Assembly (NCBI GenBank): GCA_963775125.1
Contig: CAVZHQ010000005.1
Span: 186,001 to 250,000, forward strand
Length of the DNA: 64,000 bases
Reading direction: 5' to 3'
DNA from: JAHECQ01 sp963775125
Lineage (GTDB): Bacteria; Actinomycetota; Acidimicrobiia; Acidimicrobiales; SZUA-35
Shown here piece by piece: positions 1 through 7,742 of the stretch. The translations under genes were made by a program, and so were the position numbers. How positions within the stretch are numbered: position 1 is the stretch's first letter; each line of letters starts with the position of its first letter. The notes beneath the pieces were generated by a model. That model searched no databases. It was given only the letters and a program-made list of their open reading frames with translations, and had not been told where the DNA came from.

Positions 1-1
1 C

Positions 2-67
2 GCAGACCCCGCCTCCCGGTACGCCCAGCTGTTGGCCATGGGCGCCGAAGCCGAGGAACTGGCATGA
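2..67 (+). CDS. 3' end of an upstream gene, possibly the partner ABC exporter subunit
   Basis: Only the last 21 codons are inside the window, ending RYAQLLAMGAEAEELA and TGA. The stop overlaps the ATG of the next gene (ATGA at 64-67), so the two are probably co-translated. The RYAQLLA-type tail is common at the C-terminus of ABC exporter ATPases. The next gene has a degenerate nucleotide-binding domain, which normally pairs with a catalytically intact partner. That makes a heterodimeric exporter subunit a reasonable guess, but the fragment alone proves nothing. Confidence 0.45.
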   Translation, partial: ADPASRYAQLLAMGAEAEELA

Positions 68-1734
68 CCGCGTCGCGCTTCACACTCGAGCGGCGAATCA
101 TCACCGCCGCCAACTTTCGACCGGTCCAGTACTGGCTCGGGATGGCCGGCTGGACCATGTTCTTCATCTCGCCGATCCTGCCCGGTTGGCTCATCGGCCG
201 AGTGTTCACCGAGCTCCAGCAGAACGGGGCCTCGACTCGGTCGTTCGTGTATCTGGCCGCCCTGGCGGTGGCCGAGATCGCCATCATCTCGATGATGGTC
301 TTCGCCCATCCCGTGTACATCAAAGGGGTCGAGTCCTCCAAGGCACTGATGCGGGCCAACGCGGTCGAGGCCCAACTCGTGAGCGGTGGACCGCGTTCTG
401 GACCGCGGAAGACCGCGGTCGGTGACGTGCTCGTTCGACTGCGGGACGACCCGCAGGACGTGATGTTCCTGCTCGACAACTGGACCGACATGCTGGGTTC
501 GCTGGTCTACGGCGCTGCAGCGTTCTGGTTCCTCGCGAGCATCGACCTTCCCGCGGCGCTGGCGGGCGCGGTGCCGCTTCTGCTCACCGGTTGGGGGAAC
601 GGCCTGTTGGCCAACTTGGCGCGCGACTTCCGGGTTCGTGCCCGTGAAGCGTCGAGCGCAGTGAGCGGCTTCCTGGCCGCAGCCATCGAGGCGTCGCTGA
701 CCGTCAAGGTCACCGGAGCGCATGGCACTGTCCTGCGCCGACTCGACCGACTCAATGCAACCCGGGCCAAGGCGGCGGTGGGCGAGACCGTTTGGAACGA
801 CGTGATGTGGTCGATCAACACGACCGCGTCCGACGTCTTCCTCGGGATCGCGTTGGCGGTCGCGGCCAGAGGCGCGCTGACTGCCGGGGAGATCGCGCAG
901 TTCGCGGCCTACCTTGCCGGGCTGATCTGGTTGCCGATGCGGTTGGGCATGGTGTTCACCGGACGTCGCCGTGCCGAGATCTCGGCGGCCCGCATGGAGG
1001 TCCTGCTTCCGGACGCCTCGCCCGGTGAGGACGACCCGTTGGTGCACCACCGGCCTCTGCCGGTACTGGGCGGTCCGGATGTCGCGCCTCCAGTGGCACC
1101 TCCGACCATCCCCCTCGAGCAGTTGAGGGTCGAGCATCTGACCGTGGCCGCGCGCGGCTTGTTCGATGTGTCGCTGGTTGTCGAGCGCGGGTCGTTGACC
1201 GTGGTGAGCGGCGTGGTCGGCTCGGGCAAGACCTCGTTGCTGCGAGCCATCATCGGGTTGCTCGACATCGATTCGGGGACCGTCCGCTGGAACGGTGTAC
1301 CGGTGGAGGATCGGGCGGCGTTCTTCGTGCCGCCACGCAGCGCCTACGTGGCCCAGGCTCCACGCTTGTTCGCCGAGTCGCTGGCCGACAACCTTCGCCT
1401 TGGCTTCGACGTGTCGGACGAGGATCTGCTGGACGCAATCGAGCTGGCCGCCTTCGACGCCGACGTCGAGGCGCTTCCTGCTGGTCTTTCCACCATGGTC
1501 GGTGCCCGGGGCGTGCGGCTGAGCGGCGGTCAAGCCCAACGGGCGGCCGCGGCGAGGGCACTGGCCCGCAAGCCCGAACTGCTGGTGCTCGACGACCTCA
1601 CGAGCGCGCTCGATGTCGAGACCGAACTCATCCTGTGGTCACGTCTGGCCGCCGCGGGCTACACCGTGTTGGCTGCGTCGAACCGCCCCGCCGCCCTGGC
1701 GCGCGCCGACGTGGTCATCACCCTCTCGCCCTGA
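64..1734 (+). CDS. ABC exporter subunit (fused membrane and ATPase domains), degenerate ATPase site
   Basis: This 556-residue protein has an N-terminal six-helix exporter-type membrane domain (about 1-310) and a C-terminal nucleotide-binding domain. The ATPase motifs are a Walker A GVVGSGKTS, a signature LSGGQAQR and a Walker B LLVLDDL. The residue after the Walker B aspartate is Asp instead of the catalytic Glu, and the H-loop reads ASNRP, with Asn in place of His. Both changes mark the non-hydrolysing half of a heterodimeric exporter. The catalytic partner is probably the gene cut off at the left edge, with which it shares an ATGA overlap. The substrate cannot be told from sequence. Confidence 0.85.
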   Translation: MTASRFTLERRIITAANFRPVQYWLGMAGWTMFFISPILPGWLIGRVFTELQQNGASTRSFVYLAALAVAEIAIISMMVFAHPVYIKGVESSKALMRANAVEAQLVSGGPRSGPRKTAVGDVLVRLRDDPQDVMFLLDNWTDMLGSLVYGAAAFWFLASIDLPAALAGAVPLLLTGWGNGLLANLARDFRVRAREASSAVSGFLAAAIEASLTVKVTGAHGTVLRRLDRLNATRAKAAVGETVWNDVMWSINTTASDVFLGIALAVAARGALTAGEIAQFAAYLAGLIWLPMRLGMVFTGRRRAEISAARMEVLLPDASPGEDDPLVHHRPLPVLGGPDVAPPVAPPTIPLEQLRVEHLTVAARGLFDVSLVVERGSLTVVSGVVGSGKTSLLRAIIGLLDIDSGTVRWNGVPVEDRAAFFVPPRSAYVAQAPRLFAESLADNLRLGFDVSDEDLLDAIELAAFDADVEALPAGLSTMVGARGVRLSGGQAQRAAAARALARKPELLVLDDLTSALDVETELILWSRLAAAGYTVLAASNRPAALARADVVITLSP

Positions 1735-1743
1735 CCGACCCGG

Positions 1744-3165
1744 TCACGGATAGAGCAGGTACCGCAGGCGAATCTGCTCGAAAGCGACGAGATCGTCCTG
1801 CCACAGGGCGATGATGTCCGCAGCCGGGCGGCCGGCCTCGAGTCCGCTTCGTATCGACGTCGAACCGGCGAGGACGTCGAACGTGGCGGGACGGTCGATC
1901 ACCTGATGCCCGTCGGCCTGGGCCTGTGCGAACACGGCGGCCAGCAGGTGCACGCCGACGGAGACAGGCTCGTACCTGTTGGGGTCGGTGATGACGATGC
2001 GGACCGCAGCGATGGCTTCGTCGGGGAATCGAGCCCGTGGGGCGACGGTCGGATCGGCGGTCACCGTCACCGCCTCGAAGTGGGCACCGTCCAGTGAGAG
2101 GTCGTTCAGCGTTGCGGCCAGGGCGTCGGCGTCGAGCCACGGTGCCCCGACCGACGAGAACGGCCATGGTCCGCCCGTGCCGTAGCTCAGGGTCGTTGCC
2201 TCGAAGAGCACGGTTCCGGGGTAGACACGAGCCGCCTCGAGCGACGGTAGCCCCGGGCTCGGCGGAACCCAGTCGATGCCCGTTGCCTCCCACTCCAAGC
2301 CGCGGCTCCAGCCTTCGACGGCGATCACCCGGAGATCGAGCGTCTCCAGGCCGGGGAGCCAGGCCTCGCCCTTGATGGCCTGGGCCAGCTCGCCTGCGGT
2401 CATGGCGTAGGCGGAGGGGATCGGGTAGGGCGAGGTGAAGGTGCCGAGACTGACGCTGCCGATGGGTCCCTGCGGCCGGGTGCCGCCTTGGGGATCGGGT
2501 CGGTCCAGCACGAAGAACGGGATCCCGACGTCGGCCGCCCGCTGCATCGCCAGTCCCATGGTGGCGATGTAGGTGTAGAAGCGACAGCCCACATCTTGTA
2601 GGTCGTAGACAAGAGCGTCGAGCCCGTCGAGTTGATCGATCGTTGGCTGCCGGACCGGGCCGTACAGGCTGTGCACCGACACCCCCGTTCGCGCGTCGAC
2701 GCCGTCATTCACCTGTTCGCCCGCATCGGCCAGGCCACGCAGCCCGTGCTCGGGAGCGAAGACGGCGCCCAACTCGACGGTGGTCGAGTCGGCCAGGAGA
2801 TCGACCAGGTGTACCCCGTTCACGACGGACGTCTGATTCGCGATCAACCCGACAGTCAGACCCTCCAACGGCGCGAAATCCGAGGCCAGCAACATCGCCG
2901 CTCCCGTCTTGGCCCCGCCGGGTACCGGAGGCGCTGTGGTGGTTGGAGGCGCTTTGGTGGTTGAAGGAGGGGTGGCGGTCGAGGACCCCGCGGGTCTCGG
3001 GTCGGTGGCGGGAGAACTGGTGTTGTTGCGGCTATCGCCGGCGGCCGCCGTTGTCGACGCCGTCGATGAGCACGAGGCAAGGAACAGTGCGCTGACGGAG
3101 GCCAGTCGACACCATCGCCCGAGCGCCCCACGCCTCCGGCGACACCCGTGTCTGCTCGTTGGCAT
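1744..3165 (-). CDS. DUF1343 / NamZ-like exo-beta-N-acetylmuramidase, lipoprotein
   Basis: The protein has 473 residues. An Arg-rich N-terminus and hydrophobic stretch end in the lipobox LFLASC, predicting a lipid-anchored exported protein. A Ser/Thr/Pro-rich linker of about 50 residues follows. The rest matches the DUF1343 family, with GLIANQTS, FAPEHGLRG, SLYGP, YDLQDVGCRFYTYI and VLDRPDPQGG. NamZ of Bacillus subtilis, the characterised member, releases terminal N-acetylmuramic acid from peptidoglycan fragments, so a role in wall recycling or scavenging is likely. The ATG is preceded by a TACCAT box on the minus strand with a 6-nt gap, suggesting a leaderless transcript. It converges on the ABC gene with a 9-bp gap. 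Confidence 0.85.
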   Translation of the reverse strand: MPTSRHGCRRRRGALGRWCRLASVSALFLASCSSTASTTAAAGDSRNNTSSPATDPRPAGSSTATPPSTTKAPPTTTAPPVPGGAKTGAAMLLASDFAPLEGLTVGLIANQTSVVNGVHLVDLLADSTTVELGAVFAPEHGLRGLADAGEQVNDGVDARTGVSVHSLYGPVRQPTIDQLDGLDALVYDLQDVGCRFYTYIATMGLAMQRAADVGIPFFVLDRPDPQGGTRPQGPIGSVSLGTFTSPYPIPSAYAMTAGELAQAIKGEAWLPGLETLDLRVIAVEGWSRGLEWEATGIDWVPPSPGLPSLEAARVYPGTVLFEATTLSYGTGGPWPFSSVGAPWLDADALAATLNDLSLDGAHFEAVTVTADPTVAPRARFPDEAIAAVRIVITDPNRYEPVSVGVHLLAAVFAQAQADGHQVIDRPATFDVLAGSTSIRSGLEAGRPAADIIALWQDDLVAFEQIRLRYLLYP

Positions 3166-3171
3166 GGTGGC

Positions 3172-3177
3172 ATGGTA
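3172..3177 (-). promoter_or_regulatory. -10 box (TACCAT) of leaderless NamZ-like gene
   Basis: Read on the minus strand, TACCAT lies 6 nt upstream of the ATG at 3165, so transcription should begin at or next to the start codon. No Shine-Dalgarno sequence is present. Confidence 0.55.
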
Positions 3178-3214
3178 GGTGCGCTCGGTTCACCCCTTCG
3201 ATCATCGAGCCCGA

Positions 3215-3220
3215 TAGTTT
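3215..3220 (+). promoter_or_regulatory. -10 box (TAGTTT) of leaderless alpha/beta hydrolase gene
   Basis: TAGTTT ends 6 nt before the ATG at 3227. This spacing favours ATG 3227 over the GTG at 3224 as the start. Confidence 0.5.
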
Positions 3221-3226
3221 CCGGTG

Positions 3227-4120
3227 ATGCCTGCCGCTTTCGCGCCATCGAACGACATCGAGATCTGCTACGAGACGTTCGGCAATCCCGACGATGCTCC
3301 GTTGTTGCTCGTCATGGGGTTCACGGCCCAGATGATTGCGTGGGACGAGGGCTTCTGCCGAGGTCTTGCCGACCGCGGGCGGTTCGTCATTCGGTTCGAC
3401 AACCGTGACTGCGGCCTCTCCACCAAGCTCGACGGTGTCGAAGTCGACGTCCTCGCCATCATGACAGCGGTTGCGGCCGGGAAGCCTCCGCCCGCGCCGG
3501 CCCCCTACACACTGTCCACGTTCTCCGACGATGCGTTCGGCCTCCTCGACCATTTGGGTATCGAACAGGCCCACATCGCCGGCGCGTCGATGGGCGGCAT
3601 GATCGTGCAGACGATGGCGGCCGAGCGGCCAGAACGGGTGTTGTCGATGACGTCGATCATGTCGACGACCGGCGAGCCTGACTACTTCAAGTCCGACCCC
3701 GAGGTCATGGCCGCCCTGCTCACGCCGGCCCCGACCGAGCGCGAGGCGTTCATCGAGTTCAACGCCAACCGCGGGCCGCTCTTCTCGAGCCCTCGTTACT
3801 TCGACCGATCCCGCTCCGAGGCTCTCGCGGCTGCGGTCTTCGACCGAGCGTTCTATCCCGAGGGCGCTTCCCGCCAGCTCGCAGCAATCCAAGGATCGGC
3901 TGATCGCTCGGAAGCGCTGCGATCGCTCAACGTCCCTACGTTGGTGATCCACGGCGCAGCCGACCGGCTCATCCTGCCGATCGGAGGCGAGCGCACGGCC
4001 GAGCTGATCCCGGGAGCCAACCACCTGGTGCTGAAGGACATGGCCCACGACCTTCCCCAGCCGCTGTGGCCAATTGTCATCGACGCCATCATCAGCCATT
4101 CGACCCACCGCGTCGGCTGA
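3227..4120 (+). CDS. alpha/beta-fold hydrolase
   Basis: This 297-residue protein has a complete alpha/beta-hydrolase layout. The oxyanion segment is VMGF, followed by the arm FDNRDCGLS, a nucleophile elbow GASMGG, an acid region IHGAADRLI and a terminal catalytic histidine in DMAHDLP. The closest recognisable groups are the esterases, epoxide hydrolases and carboxyl-ester hydrolases sharing the RDCGLST segment. The substrate is unknown. A TAGTTT box at 3215-3220 points to leaderless transcription from ATG 3227, and the gene is divergent from the NamZ-like lipoprotein across about 60 bp. Confidence 0.85.
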   Translation: MPAAFAPSNDIEICYETFGNPDDAPLLLVMGFTAQMIAWDEGFCRGLADRGRFVIRFDNRDCGLSTKLDGVEVDVLAIMTAVAAGKPPPAPAPYTLSTFSDDAFGLLDHLGIEQAHIAGASMGGMIVQTMAAERPERVLSMTSIMSTTGEPDYFKSDPEVMAALLTPAPTEREAFIEFNANRGPLFSSPRYFDRSRSEALAAAVFDRAFYPEGASRQLAAIQGSADRSEALRSLNVPTLVIHGAADRLILPIGGERTAELIPGANHLVLKDMAHDLPQPLWPIVIDAIISHSTHRVG

Positions 4121-4134
4121 GTCGGCAGGTGCGG

Positions 4135-4731
4135 ATGATGACGATTTCCTCGGTTCGCAGGAGCGCCCTGGTCCTGGCTCTGGTCAGCGGAACGGCGCTC
4201 GCCGGGTGCGGCGGTTCGAGCGATGGGTCCGAAGGAGCCGGGACATCGGTTGTCTCGCCGACATCGACCGACGGTTCGCCGTCGTCATCGGCCTCTTCAT
4301 CGACCGTCGTCGTCGGTGTGTCGTCAACCTCGACGTCATCATCAACGACGTCGACCACTGGCTCCACGACCACGTCAACGACTGCTCCGGCAAGCAGCAC
4401 GACGTCGGCCGGCTCGGGGTTCCCGCCCCAGCGCGCGGTGCTCGAGCACGGTGGCACCACCTGGGCCGTTGTGCTCTACGGGTCAGAGGATGCGGCCGAC
4501 CCGCTCTTCGACAATCCACAGTCGGTGCTCACCAGTGTTGGGTACACGTCGGGAATCACCGACTGTGACCAGGGAGCAGCCGACGTCCTCGGTCTGCCCG
4601 ATGGCTACAGCTACTTCACCTTGAGCGTGTACTTCGAGACCGAGGCCGACGCACGAGCCGCGGTCACTGCCTTCGCCGGACGCGGCGTCGACGCCGTCGC
4701 CGGACAGGTCGAAACCTACTGCCTGGACTAG
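4135..4731 (+). CDS. small secreted lipoprotein of unknown function
   Basis: The start was set at ATG 4135 because the residues that follow form a lipoprotein signal peptide: a basic n-region, the hydrophobic LVLALVSGTALAG and a lipobox Cys near residue 23. The mature protein (198 residues with signal) begins with about 70 residues of almost pure Ser/Thr, a typical flexible cell-wall spacer. A compact domain of about 95 residues follows, with two Cys (DCDQGA and the penultimate segment ETYCLD) that could form a disulfide. I do not recognise this domain. The gene starts 14 bp after the hydrolase and may be co-transcribed. Confidence 0.7.
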   Translation: MMTISSVRRSALVLALVSGTALAGCGGSSDGSEGAGTSVVSPTSTDGSPSSSASSSTVVVGVSSTSTSSSTTSTTGSTTTSTTAPASSTTSAGSGFPPQRAVLEHGGTTWAVVLYGSEDAADPLFDNPQSVLTSVGYTSGITDCDQGAADVLGLPDGYSYFTLSVYFETEADARAAVTAFAGRGVDAVAGQVETYCLD

Positions 4732-4800
4732 GTCGCGTGAACCTCGAAGACTCGGTGCGATTTGGTCAAGTAGGGGCTCTGGTGCGCCGACACAGCCGGG

Positions 4801-5787
4801 GTGGGAATCTTCCGACGGCGGACCGTGGTCACGCCGAAGACACGAAACTTCGATCTCTTCCGAGGTGATCAGGCGCTCCGGAGCGCCTACGTCCAGGCGG
4901 TCCAAGGGTCGTGGCGACACCTCGACCCGTTCCTCGATGGTCGTTCCGACGGTTGGTTGGTCGGTGAACTCTTCGGATCGGATCGTTCGGCGATACCGAC
5001 ACGAGTGATGGCCGCGTGGGCCAAGGCGGCGCCGTCTGGGCGCTCGCTGGCCTTCCACGGTCGTGTTCTCGTTCGCGACGCCTGGGCGAATCGGGGTCGG
5101 GCCTACGCACGCGAGGTCGACGCCATCGCGTGGGAGCCGTTCGCCGCCGATCTGGAAGAGGCCGAGCGGGTGCTGTGGAAGGGCGTCGAGATAGCGCCTG
5201 GTTCGGCCGACCCGTGGGTCGGTCTGATTGCGACCGCTCGGGGTCTCTCCCTCGGTCGGGACGAAGTGGTGCACCGCTTCAACCAAGCGCACGGACGTGA
5301 CCAGTTCCGGCCCGATGCCTGCGCCCAGGCGATGCAAGGCCTCTGCGCCAAATGGTTCGGATCAGACGAAGAAATGTTCGGGTTCGCCCGTTGGGTGGAG
5401 TCCGAGGCGCCGGCGGGCTCGGCCGCTCGGATGCTGCTGCCGCTGGCCCACATCGAACGACTGGTGGCAGCGAGCGGCCAGGGGATCAACGCCCAGAACT
5501 ACTTCGCCGTTGGTCGGATCTCCGCCGAGCTGTGCGACGGCGTCGAGCGCTACCTCGCAGCAACCCCGAAGCCGGCGAGGCCCGAACATCTCGACGTGCT
5601 CAACGCCTACGTGTACGCGCTGAAGCCCATCGACGTGCGATCCGCCCGGCTGGTTCGCGAGTGCGTCGAACGGGTGGCGGGCCGACCGACCGAGCGTCCG
5701 TGGATGCACGAAGGCGAGGACATCGTCGGCCGGTACCAGTCGGTCAGCGAGGCCCGTCTGCTGGAGACCCACCTCTACCCCTGGTAG
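4801..5787 (+). CDS. hypothetical protein, alpha-helical
   Basis: This 328-residue protein starts at GTG 4801 and has no signal peptide or membrane segment. It is rich in Trp, Ala, Arg and Glu. Helical stretches such as WEPFAADLEEAERVLWKGVEIAPGSADPWVGL look like TPR-type repeats, and FDLFRGDQALRSAYVQA opens the protein. I do not recognise the family. Codon use matches its neighbours and the frame is open throughout, so it is very probably a real gene. It stands alone between the lipoprotein and the LLM oxidoreductase. Confidence 0.7.
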   Translation: MGIFRRRTVVTPKTRNFDLFRGDQALRSAYVQAVQGSWRHLDPFLDGRSDGWLVGELFGSDRSAIPTRVMAAWAKAAPSGRSLAFHGRVLVRDAWANRGRAYAREVDAIAWEPFAADLEEAERVLWKGVEIAPGSADPWVGLIATARGLSLGRDEVVHRFNQAHGRDQFRPDACAQAMQGLCAKWFGSDEEMFGFARWVESEAPAGSAARMLLPLAHIERLVAASGQGINAQNYFAVGRISAELCDGVERYLAATPKPARPEHLDVLNAYVYALKPIDVRSARLVRECVERVAGRPTERPWMHEGEDIVGRYQSVSEARLLETHLYPW

Positions 5788-5820
5788 ACCGCGGCTTGGC
5801 GGGGCCCATCCGACCGGACG

Positions 5821-5826
5821 TAGTGT
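5821..5826 (+). promoter_or_regulatory. -10 box (TAGTGT) of leaderless LLM oxidoreductase gene
   Basis: TAGTGT lies 7 nt before ATG 5834. No Shine-Dalgarno sequence separates them. Confidence 0.55.
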
Positions 5827-5833
5827 CGGCGGC

Positions 5834-6904
5834 ATGGATGTAGGAATTCAAACCCTCTTCGCCAGCCACGGCTGGGACGGGATCACCGACGGGCAGGTGT
5901 ACCGCGAGGACACGCAGCTGGCGCTGCTGGCCGACGAGCTCGGTTTCGACGTCGTGTGGGCGGTCGAGCACCACTTCTACGACTACTCGTTCTGCCCCGA
6001 CAACACCGAGTGGCTGGCCTCGATCGTTGCCCGGACCAAGCGCGTCGACGTCGGCACGGCCGCCGTCATCATGCCCTGGAACGAACCGCTGCGAGTGGCC
6101 GAGAAGATCGCATTGCTCGACCACATCGGCGAAGGTCGGGTCCGCTTCGGCATGGGCCGGGGGCTGAGCCGACGGGAGTACAGCCACTTCCGTGCCATCG
6201 AGATGGACGAATCCCGCGGCCGCTTCGACGAAGGATCGGCCATGGTCGTCGAGGCCTTGAAGACGGGCTTCATCGAAGGCGACGGCCCGTACTACCCGCA
6301 GCCTCGCACCCCCATCCGCCCGGCCCCCGAGCGCTCGTTCGAAGGACGCACCTACGCCGTGGCGACGTCGGACGACTCGGTCGAGGCCGCGGCACGTCTG
6401 AAGGCGGCGATGGTGCTCTTCGCCGACCGCTCGTGGAAGAGTCGGCTGCCGTCGATCGAGCGTTGGCGAGAGCTGTTCCGAGAGTTCCACGCGGCCGAGC
6501 CCCCACCCCCGCTGATCTGTGACTTCGTCTACTGCCACGAGGACGATGCGGTCGCCGCCGACCGCGGCCCTGGCTACATCGCCACCTACCTCGAGAGCGT
6601 GCTCGAGCACTACGAGATCATGGGCGACCATTTCCAGGGCATGGCCGGGTACGAGTCCTACGCGGGGGCTGCCGGCGCCTTGGCCCGCATGGGCAGCTCC
6701 GGTTTCCTCAACGGGTTCCTCGACGCAACCGCCCACGGCACTCCCGAGCAGGTCATCGAGAAGTACCGCGCCCGCTGGGAGCTGCTCGGCCCGTTCGAGG
6801 CCGCGCCCTCGTTCCGTTTCGGCGGCATCCCGTTCGACCAGGCCGAGGCCAGCATGCGCCTCTTCGCCGACAAGGTCCTACCCGAACTGCAATCTTGGAG
6901 CTGA
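5834..6904 (+). CDS. LLM-class (luciferase-like) flavin-dependent oxidoreductase
   Basis: This 356-residue protein belongs to the bacterial luciferase-like TIM-barrel family. Diagnostic stretches are WAVEHHFYDYSFCPDN near the N-terminus, the RVDVGTAAVIMPWNEPLRVAEKIALLDH strand-helix pairs and the GRVRFGMGRGLSRREY loop. Family members use FMN or coenzyme F420, and the sequence does not settle which. The SDR gene follows after 4 bp and a Baeyer-Villiger-type monooxygenase comes next, which suggests a shared oxidative pathway for a hydrophobic substrate. That pathway is an inference from gene order. Confidence 0.87.
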   Translation: MDVGIQTLFASHGWDGITDGQVYREDTQLALLADELGFDVVWAVEHHFYDYSFCPDNTEWLASIVARTKRVDVGTAAVIMPWNEPLRVAEKIALLDHIGEGRVRFGMGRGLSRREYSHFRAIEMDESRGRFDEGSAMVVEALKTGFIEGDGPYYPQPRTPIRPAPERSFEGRTYAVATSDDSVEAAARLKAAMVLFADRSWKSRLPSIERWRELFREFHAAEPPPPLICDFVYCHEDDAVAADRGPGYIATYLESVLEHYEIMGDHFQGMAGYESYAGAAGALARMGSSGFLNGFLDATAHGTPEQVIEKYRARWELLGPFEAAPSFRFGGIPFDQAEASMRLFADKVLPELQSWS

Positions 6905-6908
6905 TGAG

Positions 6909-7649
6909 ATGACCACAGGAATCATGGATGGCCGCGTTGCCATCATCACCGGTGCCGCTCGAGGGCAAGGCGAAGCCGAGGCTCGGCTGCTGGCTGAGCA
7001 TGGAGCGAACGTCGTCCTCACCGATGTGCTGGCCGACCTCGGCCAGGCTGCAGCCGCCGACATCGGCGCGCAGGCGCTGTTCGTCCCCCACGACGTTTCG
7101 TCGGCCGAGGGCTGGCAGGCGGTTGTTGCGGCGACGCTCGAGGCCTTCGGCCGGGTCGATGTGTTGGTCAACAACGCAGCGATCTCCCGAGCGCTGAAGC
7201 TCGAACACACCGAACCCGAGGTCTTCGACGAGATCTACCGCGTCAACCAGCTCGGCGTCTTCCTGGGCATGCAGGCGGTGCTCGCTCCCATGAAGGCGGT
7301 CGGTGGCGGCTCGATCATCAACATCTCGTCGGTCGCCGGCTTGCAGGGCACCTCGACGCTGTTCGCCTACACCGCAACCAAGTGGGCGGTGCGGGGCATG
7401 ACCAAGTCGGCCGCCCTCGAACTGGCCCGCTACAACATCCGGGTCAACGCCATCTTCCCCGGCGTCATCGACACCCCCATCAACGACGACAACCCTCCCG
7501 GGATGAACGACGTCCTGGTGAAGACCACCCCGATGCGTCGAATGGGCGAACCCCGGGAGATCGCCGAGGCCGTGCTCTTCCTCGCATCGTCGGCCTCCAG
7601 CTTTGCCACCGGCGCCGACTTCGCCATCGACGGAGGCATGTCGATCTAG
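6909..7649 (+). CDS. short-chain dehydrogenase/reductase (SDR)
   Basis: This 246-residue protein is a classical SDR. It has the cofactor motif TGAARGQG near residue 15, the NNA motif VNNAAIS, the catalytic Ser in INISSVAG and the YTATK active-site pair. The closing segment ATGADFAIDGGMS is typical of the family. The residue after the second strand is Asp (VVLTD), which usually indicates NAD(H) over NADP(H). It starts 4 bp after the LLM gene, so the two are surely one operon. It probably oxidises or reduces a hydroxyl/keto group linked to the neighbouring oxygenases. Confidence 0.9.
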   Translation: MTTGIMDGRVAIITGAARGQGEAEARLLAEHGANVVLTDVLADLGQAAAADIGAQALFVPHDVSSAEGWQAVVAATLEAFGRVDVLVNNAAISRALKLEHTEPEVFDEIYRVNQLGVFLGMQAVLAPMKAVGGGSIINISSVAGLQGTSTLFAYTATKWAVRGMTKSAALELARYNIRVNAIFPGVIDTPINDDNPPGMNDVLVKTTPMRRMGEPREIAEAVLFLASSASSFATGADFAIDGGMSI

Positions 7650-7671
7650 CCCCAACCCAACCGAACCCCGG

Positions 7672-7721
7672 GCATCGGGAGTGCCACGGTGCCGTTTTCG
7701 GCACTCGGGCACTCCCGATGC
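7672..7721. repeat. long intergenic stem-loop
   Basis: Perfect 14-bp arms at 7672-7685 and 7708-7721 enclose an inner perfect hairpin (GTGCCG, TTTT loop, CGGCAC at 7689-7704), with 3-nt internal bulges between the stems. A CGAACCCC motif at 7662-7669 sits just 5'. It lies between the SDR stop and the monooxygenase ribosome-binding site. It could act as a terminator, a processing site or a protein-binding palindrome. Confidence 0.75.
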
Positions 7722-7742
7722 GGGGTGAATGAGGAGGCGGTC

